DNA from: an uncultured Flavobacterium sp.
GTDB lineage: Bacteria > Bacteroidota > Bacteroidia > Flavobacteriales > Flavobacteriaceae
Direction: 5' to 3'
Length of the DNA: 53,196 nucleotides
Assembly: GCF_937967675.1 (NCBI RefSeq)
Contig: NZ_CALBSN010000067.1
Coordinates: forward strand, 1 to 53,196
Positions 24,409 to 31,701 of the stretch are shown in pieces; position 1 is the first letter of the stretch; each line of letters starts with the position of its first letter. A program made the translations under genes and the position numbers. Under the pieces are notes generated by a model that made no database searches, had not been told where the DNA came from, and saw only the letters and a program-made list of their open reading frames with translations.

Positions 24409-27036
24409 ATGATTCCTGCACAATTCAACGCTAAAGAAGTAGAACAAAAGTGGTACGACTACTGGATGAAAAACGATTATTTTACATCCAAACCCGACCA
24501 CAGAACGCCGTACACCATTGTAATTCCGCCACCAAACGTAACGGGAGTCTTACACATGGGACACATGTTGAATAACACCATTCAAGATGTATTAATTCGT
24601 CGTGCGCGTTTAAAAGGGTTCAATGCTTGTTGGGTGCCAGGAACCGACCATGCCTCAATTGCAACCGAAGCGAAAGTAGTAGCCAAGTTAAAAGAAGAAG
24701 GCATCAATAAAAACGATTTAACACGCGAAGAATTCCTAAAACACGCTTGGGATTGGACTGAAAAATACGGCGGAACCATCTTAGAGCAATTAAAACAATT
24801 AGGTTGTTCTTGCGATTGGAGTCGTACTAAGTTTACTATGGATGACGATATGTCAGCATCGGTAATTCACTCGTTTGTAGATTTATATAACAAAGGACTG
24901 ATTTATCGCGGTTACCGAATGGTAAACTGGGATCCAGAAGCGAAAACGACTTTATCTGACGAAGAAGTAATCTTTGAAGAACGTCAAGGAAAATTATACT
25001 TCATCAAATACAAAATCGAAGGTTCGGAAGATTTCTTAACTGTTGCAACGACTCGTCCAGAGACAATTTTCGGAGATACTGCAATTTGTATTAATCCAAA
25101 TGACGAACGTTTTTCGCATTTAAAAGGGAAAAAAGCAATTGTTCCAATTTGCGGTAGAGTAGTGCCAATTATCGAAGATGAATATGTAGATTTAGAATTC
25201 GGTACAGGATGTTTAAAAGTAACGCCTGCTCACGATACCAACGATAAAGTTTTAGGAGATAAACACAATTTAGAAATCATCGATATTTTCAACGAAGATG
25301 CTTCTTTGAATTCATACGGATTGCATTACCAAGGTAAAGATAGATTCGTAGTTCGTGAAGAAATTGCGAAAGAATTAGAATCGATTGGAGCCTTAGCAAA
25401 GACTGAAACGCATTTGAATAAAGTAGGAACTTCTGAAAGAACCAAAGCGGTAATCGAACCAAGATTATCAGACCAATGGTTCTTAAAAATGGAAGATTTA
25501 GTAAAACCTGCTATCAAAGCCGTTTTAGAATCAGACGAAATCAAATTATATCCAAGTCGTTTTAACAATACCTATGCGCATTGGTTAAACAACATTCGCG
25601 ACTGGAATATTTCACGTCAATTGTGGTGGGGACAACAAATCCCGGCTTACTATTTTGGTGACGGTAAAGAAGATTTTGTTGTAGCTGAAAACATCGAAAA
25701 AGCCCTTGAGCTTGCGAAAGCAAAAACTGCCAACGCAACACTGACCACTGCTGACTTACGTCAGGACGCTGATGCCTTAGATACTTGGTTTTCTTCATGG
25801 TTATGGCCAATGGCTGTTTTTGGTGGTGTTTTAAATCCAGAAAGTGAAGATTTTAAATACTATTATCCTACCAATGATTTAGTTACGGGACCCGATATTT
25901 TATTCTTCTGGGTAGCGCGTATGATTATTGCAGGTTATGAATATGCAGGCGAAAAACCATTTTCAAACGTATATTTAACCGGATTGGTTCGCGATAAGCA
26001 AGGTCGTAAAATGTCGAAATCTTTAGGGAATTCTCCTGAACCGCTTGGATTAATTGAAAAATTTGGTGCTGACGGAGTTCGTGTAGGGTTGTTATTAAGT
26101 GCTTCGGCAGGAAATGATATTTTATTTGACGAAGAATTATGCAACCAAGGAAAAGGTTTCTCTAATAAAATTTGGAATGCTTTCAAACTAATCAAAGGGT
26201 GGGAAGTGGCTGATATTGCACAACCAGAAGCATCTAAAGTAGCGATTGAATGGTACGAAGCGAAGTTGCAACAAACTTTAGCCGAAATCGAAGATAATTT
26301 TGATAAATACCGTTTATCAGACGCTTTGATGGCGATTTACAAATTGGTTTGGGACGATTTTTGTTCGTGGTTCTTAGAAATGATAAAACCTGGTTACCAA
26401 CAACCTATCGACCGCGCTACGTTTGAAAAAGCAATTGAAATGTTAGAAAACAACTTGAAATTGTTACATCCGTTCATGCCGTTTTTAACAGAGGAAATTT
26501 GGCAACACATTACCGAAAGAACGCCAGAACAAGCGTTAATCGTTTCAGAATGGCCAAAAGCGAAAGCGTTTGATGCAAAATTAATTGCTGATTTTGATTT
26601 TGCTACGGAAGTTATTTCTGGAATTAGAACGATTCGTAAAGACAAAAACATTCCATTTAAAGATGCGATGGAATTAAAAGTGGTGAACAACGAAAAAGCA
26701 TCAACGTATTTTGATTCAGTGATTCAGAAGTTAGGAAATGTAACGACTTTAGAATACGTTTCAGATAAAGTAGATGGCGCGTTATCGTACCGTGTGAAAT
26801 CGAATGAATATTTTATTCCAATTACAGGAAACATCGATGTAGAAGCAGAAATTGCAAAATTAACCGAAGAGTTAAACTACATCAAAGGGTTCTTACGCTC
26901 AGTACAAGGGAAATTGTCTAACGAGAAATTCGTAGCCGGCGCACCCGAACAAGTAATTGCAAACGAACGCAAAAAAGAAGCCGACGCTTTAGCCAAAATT
27001 GCGACTTTAGAACAAAGTTTAGCGAGTTTGAAATAG
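24409..27036 (+). CDS. valS: Valine--tRNA ligase
   Basis: An 875-residue class I synthetase that charges tRNA-Val in the cytosol. Seen in order: the HIGH signature in PPPNVTGVLHMGHMLNN near residue 50 and GTDHASIATEAKV; the CP1 editing domain with TTRPETIFGDTAICINP near residue 215 and GTGCLKVTPAHDTND; WFSSWLWPMAVFG; the KMSKS signature GRKMSKSLGNSPEPLG near residue 535; an anticodon-binding helical domain; and a C-terminal coiled coil (EAEIAKLTEELNYIKGFLRS to the end) typical of ValRS. The length is normal for Bacteroidota. Upstream is the GC-rich leader element and downstream a terminator. Confidence 0.97.
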   Translation: MIPAQFNAKEVEQKWYDYWMKNDYFTSKPDHRTPYTIVIPPPNVTGVLHMGHMLNNTIQDVLIRRARLKGFNACWVPGTDHASIATEAKVVAKLKEEGINKNDLTREEFLKHAWDWTEKYGGTILEQLKQLGCSCDWSRTKFTMDDDMSASVIHSFVDLYNKGLIYRGYRMVNWDPEAKTTLSDEEVIFEERQGKLYFIKYKIEGSEDFLTVATTRPETIFGDTAICINPNDERFSHLKGKKAIVPICGRVVPIIEDEYVDLEFGTGCLKVTPAHDTNDKVLGDKHNLEIIDIFNEDASLNSYGLHYQGKDRFVVREEIAKELESIGALAKTETHLNKVGTSERTKAVIEPRLSDQWFLKMEDLVKPAIKAVLESDEIKLYPSRFNNTYAHWLNNIRDWNISRQLWWGQQIPAYYFGDGKEDFVVAENIEKALELAKAKTANATLTTADLRQDADALDTWFSSWLWPMAVFGGVLNPESEDFKYYYPTNDLVTGPDILFFWVARMIIAGYEYAGEKPFSNVYLTGLVRDKQGRKMSKSLGNSPEPLGLIEKFGADGVRVGLLLSASAGNDILFDEELCNQGKGFSNKIWNAFKLIKGWEVADIAQPEASKVAIEWYEAKLQQTLAEIEDNFDKYRLSDALMAIYKLVWDDFCSWFLEMIKPGYQQPIDRATFEKAIEMLENNLKLLHPFMPFLTEEIWQHITERTPEQALIVSEWPKAKAFDAKLIADFDFATEVISGIRTIRKDKNIPFKDAMELKVVNNEKASTYFDSVIQKLGNVTTLEYVSDKVDGALSYRVKSNEYFIPITGNIDVEAEIAKLTEELNYIKGFLRSVQGKLSNEKFVAGAPEQVIANERKKEADALAKIATLEQSLASLK

Positions 27037-27045
27037 CATTTTGTC

Positions 27046-27066
27046 ATTCTGAACTCGTTTCAGAAT
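27046..27066 (+). repeat. Short hairpin phrase downstream of valS
   Basis: ATTCTGAA and TTCAGAAT form a perfect 8-bp stem around CTCGT, ten bases after the valS stop. The phrase GTCATTCTGAACTCGTTTC is, from memory, a recurrent intergenic phrase in Flavobacteriia. It precedes the true terminator. Confidence 0.4.
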
Positions 27067-27076
27067 CTAAATAAAG

Positions 27077-27106
27077 AATCCCGAGTGTGAGCTCGGGATT
27101 TTTTTT
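27077..27106 (+). terminator. Terminator after valS
   Basis: AATCCCGAG pairs with CTCGGGATT around TGTGAG and is followed by eight T. A decayed copy of its right half (GTGAGCTCGG) recurs at 27908-27917. Confidence 0.9.
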
Positions 27107-27200
27107 GTTTATAGTTTTAAAAGGATATTACGACATAAAAAGGGAGTCATGAAATTACAACGACGATAAATTTCTAAATTCTCACTTGAACTACTATTAA

Positions 27201-27779
27201 CTATAGTTGTTTCTTTGAATATTCATACCAATCATTAATAAATAAGGACAAAATATCTCCAGATTTTAAATTTTGATTTTTATGACCAATATCTTTTCTG
27301 AACTCAAATAACATCTTTTCGAGTAATGCCATAACTTCAACTCCTGCATTTTCAGAATTATTATCAGATAAATTAATAGTTTTAATTCTCCATTCTTTAT
27401 AAGCTTTTAATGAATTGTCTGAAAGCCATAATATTGATTTTTTATTTAAAGAATAAAACAAGTCAATTAATTCTTTTTCGGATAATTTTTTGTTACTCTT
27501 ATTGTCTTTAAGAATTTTAAAAAGAAATTCTACAAATTCATCATAAACTGGTAATTTTTGTTCCCTGATTTGCTGTTCTATTAATTTTTTCTTTTCTAAA
27601 TATCTGGAAATAAAATATCCTATAATTGTTACAGTAGAGCCAATAATTGCTACAAGAATATTTGGATTTACTTTTTCAATATTTTCAAAAACTAATTCAG
27701 AAAGTTTAAATAAGAAAAACCCAAATCCAAAAAGAGTGATTAGAGCAACAAATAAATTTATAATGTCTTTTATTTTCAT
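27201..27779 (-). CDS. Two-TM membrane protein of unknown function
   Basis: A 192-residue protein with two N-terminal membrane segments (about residues 8-28, FVALITLFGFGFFLFKL, and about 42-58, ILVAIIGSTVTIIGYFI). A charged, helical cytosolic part follows (EKKKLIEQQIREQKLPVYDEF onward, shown in part). The form (two helices, then a helical cytoplasmic domain of about 130 residues) resembles many uncharacterised accessory proteins of phage-defence and mobile regions, but no family can be named. It lies downstream of the methyltransferase and DUF262 genes on the same strand, with a gap of about 160 bases, and the gap contains a decayed terminator copy, so membership in that operon is uncertain. 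Confidence 0.65.
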   Translation of the reverse strand: MKIKDIINLFVALITLFGFGFFLFKLSELVFENIEKVNPNILVAIIGSTVTIIGYFISRYLEKKKLIEQQIREQKLPVYDEFVEFLFKILKDNKSNKKLSEKELIDLFYSLNKKSILWLSDNSLKAYKEWRIKTINLSDNNSENAGVEVMALLEKMLFEFRKDIGHKNQNLKSGDILSLFINDWYEYSKKQL

Positions 27780-27899
27780 GTAGTCTATAAAAAATACAGT
27801 TAAATTGTTTATGTGAATTATTAAGAAGGTATCTTTAAATATCTTAAAAAAAGAAGTTATCTAGTATTACATAATTTTAAAACATTTTGTCAATAAAAA

Positions 27900-27925
27900 A
27901 TCTAAGCGTGAGCTCGGAATTTTAT
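27900..27925. repeat. Decayed copy of the valS terminator
   Basis: CTAAGCGTGAGCTCGGAATT aligns with the valS terminator segment that contains GTGAGCTCGGGATT (27087-27100), with a few changes that break the stem. The gene at 27201-27779 lies between the two copies. Confidence 0.45.
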
Positions 27926-27941
27926 TTATATTCTTCTCTTT

Positions 27942-29105
27942 TTATCTGTTACCTTTTGCTCGGTTATGGTTTTTACATAACATCTCACAGTTCTTTATGT
28001 CCGTTGCGCCTCCTTTACTCCAAGCAGAAACATGATCAGCATCCATTTCTGAAAGTAACCAAATTTTCGTTTTATTTATGTTATTACCAATTGCACAAAA
28101 AGGGCAATTTGAGATACCTTTACTTTCTGCGTATAATTTTTGTTTTGTATAAACTGTTTTTTTTGTTACATCATCAAAAATACGAACATCAAGAAGTTTG
28201 TGGTCAGTAGATCCTCCTAATATATATTCAAAAATTCCTCTACGATTTTTTACATATGAATCACCATAAAGTTCTTTTACTTTTGCTGATACTTTTTGCG
28301 GGTCGTATGGTTGTCCTTTATATTTTTCATATAATCGCCCCCATTCTAACCCACACATTTCTTTTTCAACATCAATGAAAACGGTAGATACCCAATCAAT
28401 TACGGTATTAAAATATGTTTTTAATTCATTAATATTTGTGTCCTTCCTATGTCGACTCATGTAATCGCTTATATTTCCTTTGCTAACCCAATTTAAAGCA
28501 CATTCCAAAAAGTCTTGTCTTAGAGCCGAACCAGAAATATAAGCACTCCATTTTTGAACGTTTGAATTTTGACTATTGCTAAATTCTTCTTTGCCAAGAG
28601 TTACAAATGGTCCTGAATAAATTGCGTTTAATAGTTCTTGATTATTTAATGGAATTCCTGCAATATTAATTGTTTTAAACCATTCTTTAATTTCACTTTC
28701 TTCACCTTCACACTCATAAATTGTCAATTTTGTTTCTAATATTTTTTTTTGCTTATCACTAGCTAAACCAGTAAATATTTGTTCCATCCCGTTTTCGTCT
28801 TTTACGGCAAACTTATTAGTGACATAGCGACCAAAGCTTGTAATTCTTTGTTGTCCATCTAGAACCTCAAACATCTCATCTCCAACTTTAACAAAATATA
28901 TAAGACCTAGTGGATAACCTTTTAATATGGATTCAATTACTGCTACATCTTTTTTTCCATCAGCATAAATGTAATTTCTTTGATATTCAGGCTGTATAGT
29001 TAATTTACCAGATAAGCCAAATAAACCTTTTCCTTCAAGTTGATTATACACAAAACCTTCGCAGATATCTTTTATTGTAATTTCTGTTTTTAAAGTTGTT
29101 TTCAT
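27942..29105 (-). CDS. DUF262 domain protein with C-terminal HNH nuclease domain
   Basis: A 387-residue protein. The N-terminal DUF262/ParB-like region shows IQPEYQRNYIYAD, VIESILKGYPLGLIYFV and the hallmark DGQQRITSFGRYV (about residues 40-95). In the GmrSD family this motif is tied to nucleotide-driven cleavage of modified DNA. The C-terminus is an HNH domain with the zinc pair CPFC near residue 333, DADHVSAWSKGGATD near 353, and CKNHNRAKG. It follows the EcoRI-family methyltransferase by eight bases in the same direction, so the two form a unit. Predicted role: nuclease arm of a restriction-modification or modification-sensing defence system. Unlike classical GmrSD it uses an HNH end of the CxxC/DADH type in one chain with DUF262. 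Confidence 0.88.
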   Translation of the reverse strand: MKTTLKTEITIKDICEGFVYNQLEGKGLFGLSGKLTIQPEYQRNYIYADGKKDVAVIESILKGYPLGLIYFVKVGDEMFEVLDGQQRITSFGRYVTNKFAVKDENGMEQIFTGLASDKQKKILETKLTIYECEGEESEIKEWFKTINIAGIPLNNQELLNAIYSGPFVTLGKEEFSNSQNSNVQKWSAYISGSALRQDFLECALNWVSKGNISDYMSRHRKDTNINELKTYFNTVIDWVSTVFIDVEKEMCGLEWGRLYEKYKGQPYDPQKVSAKVKELYGDSYVKNRRGIFEYILGGSTDHKLLDVRIFDDVTKKTVYTKQKLYAESKGISNCPFCAIGNNINKTKIWLLSEMDADHVSAWSKGGATDIKNCEMLCKNHNRAKGNR

Positions 29106-29113
29106 AATTCTAA

Positions 29114-30193
29114 TTATTTTTTGTGCTTAATAAGGAGTCTTTTGTATACGTTTTCGCCTCCTATTGTTACAGACATATTTATTGATTTGTCCCAATCAAT
29201 TGGTCTTCCATAGTCATAGGAGCAACCTAATATTTCGAATTGTTCTGGATTATATTTGTCTAAAAATGTTATTGGTACTCCCATAACTCCATCATAATCG
29301 CTTGGAATAGAATCAGTGAAAGGAATTTCTATAGCGTCAAAATTATCATACTTTCGATATTCTTTTCCTTTAACATCTTTATGAGAACTATATCGTATAT
29401 TATCTGCCATTGTCATTAAAGGTAATGGTTGATGTCTTTTTCCATGATCAAGATTAGTAAACCATAAGCAATTGTTAGTTGCCACAATCCTATTTCCTTC
29501 ATTATCTATCTTAGCTTCTGTACCATACAATTGATAAGAATCAGGAACGATAAATCCAGAAATCCATCTTCCCATTCCAGTTCCTAGCCATATTTTATTT
29601 TCTCTAATCAAAGGAAATATTTCTTTATAAGTTATTGCATTGATGTTTGCTATTACTAAAAATTGTTTTTGGGCAACAAATATCCATTGCATAAATTCTC
29701 TGAATATTGAAAATGGTGGATTCGTGATAATAATGTCAGCTTCATCTCTAAGTTTTTTGACCTCATCTGAATTAAAATCACCATCACCATCAAGATATTC
29801 CCATTCAAGATCATTTATATCAATTTTGCCATCTCCACTTTTATCATGGTCGAGCTTGAAAATTTTACCTCTAACATTTGTTTTGTACTCATCAAATTTT
29901 GGATCATTTACTTCAAAAAGAGATGGTTGATATTGGTTGGGTAAAGACTTACTTTCTTGGGCATAACTAGTACTTATTAACTTTTTTAATCCAAATCGTT
30001 CAAAATTTTGAGCGAAGTACTTTGTGAAGTTACTCCATTCGGGATCATCACATGGTAAAAGAATGGTTTTGTCTTTAAATACGTTTGGATTATACTCTAA
30101 GTATGCATTAACTTCCTTTTCAATATCTATGTATTGTGTGTAGAATTCGTCTGCTTTTGATTTTTTAGCTTTAGCAAGTCCTTTATGTCTCAT
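29114..30193 (-). CDS. EcoRI-family adenine-specific DNA methyltransferase
   Basis: A 359-residue protein. KSKADEFYTQYIDIEKEV and LLPCDDPEWSNFTKYFA near the N-terminus are the SAM-binding start of the EcoRI methylase family, and DIIITNPPFSIFREF (NPPF at 158-161) is the amino-methyltransferase catalytic motif. Later segments (WLGTGMGRWISGF, NCLWFTNLDHGKRH, GVMGVPITFLDKYNP) also fit that family. It would methylate adenine in a short target to protect host DNA from a partner nuclease, here probably the DUF262-HNH protein eight bases downstream. Just before the catalytic motif is an EF-hand-like loop (DKSGDGKIDIND, 117-128) and a GDGDF segment (136-140). The gene starts about 65 bases after a promoter-like box. 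Confidence 0.92.
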   Translation of the reverse strand: MRHKGLAKAKKSKADEFYTQYIDIEKEVNAYLEYNPNVFKDKTILLPCDDPEWSNFTKYFAQNFERFGLKKLISTSYAQESKSLPNQYQPSLFEVNDPKFDEYKTNVRGKIFKLDHDKSGDGKIDINDLEWEYLDGDGDFNSDEVKKLRDEADIIITNPPFSIFREFMQWIFVAQKQFLVIANINAITYKEIFPLIRENKIWLGTGMGRWISGFIVPDSYQLYGTEAKIDNEGNRIVATNNCLWFTNLDHGKRHQPLPLMTMADNIRYSSHKDVKGKEYRKYDNFDAIEIPFTDSIPSDYDGVMGVPITFLDKYNPEQFEILGCSYDYGRPIDWDKSINMSVTIGGENVYKRLLIKHKK

Positions 30194-30218
30194 TCTGTAA
30201 ATTATTTCTTTGTATGAC

Positions 30219-30228
30219 TTGTATACAA
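30219..30228. promoter_or_regulatory. Palindromic candidate operator before the methyltransferase gene
   Basis: TTGTATACAA is a perfect 10-bp palindrome, flanked by GTATG on the left (30212-30216) and GTATG on the right (30232-30236). It lies between the predicted promoter and the start codon, where a repressor controlling the modification gene could bind. No regulator gene is adjacent. Confidence 0.3.
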
Positions 30229-30264
30229 TAAGTATGTCTGATAAATATCAATTTTATATTTTCT

Positions 30265-30272
30265 CAAAAATA
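30265..30272 (-). promoter_or_regulatory. -7-type box for the methyltransferase-DUF262 unit
   Basis: On the minus strand TATTTTTG matches TAnnTTTG, 72 bases before the methyltransferase start. The nearest TTG-like -33 lies about 14 bases away, closer than usual, so the call is tentative. Confidence 0.3.
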
Positions 30273-30330
30273 ATAAAAATTTCCTACAAAAACATAAAAC
30301 ACTCATTAGTTTAACTACTAACTTATAAAC

Positions 30331-30360
30331 AAAAAAAATCCCGAGCCTAAACTCGGGATT
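30331..30360 (-). terminator. Terminator after the HPF-like gene
   Basis: AATCCCGAG and CTCGGGATT form a 9-bp stem with a 6-nt loop and eight following T on the minus strand, nine bases after the stop codon. The stem is identical to that of the valS terminator. Confidence 0.88.
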
Positions 30361-30368
30361 CCTAATTT

Positions 30369-30683
30369 TTAATGTTCTTTAATTTTATCTAAAGTCGTAT
30401 CTAAAACACGTTGGATCTTTTCTAAAGCTTCAAAAAAGGCTTTTTCTGGGCTATCGGCAGTTGCGGTAACGGCAATCGGTTGTTTTTTTTCTACTCGGGC
30501 TTCAATGACACATTTTTTATCGTTTGGAGTGGATTTATTTCCATTTTCGTCAGAGACGTGTACTTCTATTCGGGTTACGATTTCGTCAAATCTTGCTAAT
30601 TCATTTTTAATTTCGTTACTAAAGAATTCTGAAAAACGGCTTCCGCCTTCAATGTTTTTGTCGGTGTGAATTTGAACTAACAT
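30369..30683 (-). CDS. HPF/RaiA-family ribosome-associated protein
   Basis: A 104-residue protein. IHTDKNIEGGSRFSEFFSNE, VTRIEVHVSDENGNKS, KKCVIEARVEKKQPIAVTA and SPEKAFFEALEKIQRVLDTTLDKI give the beta-alpha-beta-beta-beta-alpha pattern of the HPF/RaiA family. These proteins bind the small ribosomal subunit and help hibernation or protect idle ribosomes. It is short: there is no C-terminal dimerisation domain of the long HPF form. It stands alone with its own terminator. Confidence 0.85.
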   Translation of the reverse strand: MLVQIHTDKNIEGGSRFSEFFSNEIKNELARFDEIVTRIEVHVSDENGNKSTPNDKKCVIEARVEKKQPIAVTATADSPEKAFFEALEKIQRVLDTTLDKIKEH

Positions 30684-30769
30684 AGTTATAAGGATTATAA
30701 TTAATAATACCTAAAGTTACGAATATTCGCTCAAATTTCCAACTTCCTAAAAGTTAAAAAAGCTATAAA

Positions 30770-30976
30770 TTAATCTTGCGTATATTCTAAAATATCGCCC
30801 GGCTGACAATCCAACACTTTGCAAATGGCTTCCAGCGTACTGAAACGTATGGCTTTTGCCTTTCCGGTTTTTAAAATAGATAAATTAGCCAACGTAATAT
30901 CCACCTTTTCCGAAAGTTCGTTGAGCGACATTTTGCGTTTCGCCATCATCACATCTAAGTTTACTACTATTGCCAT
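30770..30976 (-). CDS. Small XRE-family HTH regulator (YozG-like)
   Basis: A 68-residue DNA-binding protein that is one Cro/C1-type helix-turn-helix domain: LDVMMAKRKMSLNELSEKV, ITLANLSILKTGKAKAIRF and TLEAICKVLDCQPGDILEY. It starts three bases after the DUF2975 gene ends, so the two are translated from one mRNA. DUF2975 membrane protein plus small XRE regulator is a widespread pair in Firmicutes and Bacteroidota; the regulator probably controls the pair itself. Confidence 0.9.
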   Translation of the reverse strand: MAIVVNLDVMMAKRKMSLNELSEKVDITLANLSILKTGKAKAIRFSTLEAICKVLDCQPGDILEYTQD

Positions 30977-30979
30977 AAT

Positions 30980-31534
30980 TTACACTGTTAATTCGTTTTC
31001 TTCCTGAAGTTCGATACCGCGTTTGAAAATTTGAGCAATCACCAAAAGCGTAATTCCCATAAACAACCAAACATCGCCACCCGCAATTTTTAAATGCTGA
31101 ATCGACGGAATAGAAACGCCTTGTTGCACCATTTTCTCAGAAAAATTAGTTCCCCAAATAGCAAAAAAAGCAATTCCTAACGTCAAATAAGCCACGCTAA
31201 AAATAAAACGATTGACATCTTTATTAAAAGGTTGGGCCAAATTGAGTTTTTTATCGTGTATGATTTTGATAATCAAATAAAACAGTATGGCTTTTAAAAC
31301 CGCTACGATACTCATTAACGAAGTTAACGTAACAAAATGACTTTGGTTAAATTGATACAACGAAGACAAATCGATATGGTTCCAAAAATACGATGAACCT
31401 ATCGGATTAATGAACAAGGTAAAAAAGGTGTTTACAAGAAATCCACCGGCATCAATACCAAGTCCAATAAAGATAATCCAAGCCAATACATACAATACAT
31501 TTAGCATCTGTTGTGCACTAATTTTAATTTCCAT
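30980..31534 (-). CDS. DUF2975 membrane protein
   Basis: A 184-residue protein with four predicted membrane segments (about 12-35, 60-90 region, 112-128, 155-172). Segments include VLAWIIFIGLGIDAGGFLV, SIVAVLKAILFYLIIKII and VAYLTLGIAFFAIWG, with LFMGITLLVIAQIFKRG near the end. This is the usual DUF2975 layout; the last helix leading into KRGxELQEENELTV is the family C-terminus. It is co-transcribed with the XRE regulator that follows. The biochemical role is not known; the pair behaves like a membrane signal receiver plus transcription factor in other phyla, which is inference here. Confidence 0.85.
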   Translation of the reverse strand: MEIKISAQQMLNVLYVLAWIIFIGLGIDAGGFLVNTFFTLFINPIGSSYFWNHIDLSSLYQFNQSHFVTLTSLMSIVAVLKAILFYLIIKIIHDKKLNLAQPFNKDVNRFIFSVAYLTLGIAFFAIWGTNFSEKMVQQGVSIPSIQHLKIAGGDVWLFMGITLLVIAQIFKRGIELQEENELTV

Positions 31535-31657
31535 AAGAGTAAATATTAAAAGTTAACGATGCAAATTTCAATAAAAATTTATTGAAAAACAATAAAAATA
31601 TACTTTTTTTTGATAAATAACAATAATGTGTTTTAGGACAATTGTAAAATAATGCAT

Positions 31658-31686
31658 AAAAAAAATCTCGAGATATACTCGAGATT
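31658..31686 (-). terminator. Terminator after the 537-aa secreted protein gene
   Basis: AATCTCGAG pairs with CTCGAGATT around ATATA, and the minus strand continues into seven T, 16 bases after the stop codon. Confidence 0.85.
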
Positions 31687-31701
31687 TTAAATTTTAAAAT
31701 A

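Noticed and set aside
27887..28210. Plus-strand open frame of about 107 codons over the DUF262-HNH gene
   Set aside because: It lies opposite the conserved HNH-encoding sequence, has no family motif and no promoter; the minus-strand gene explains the region.
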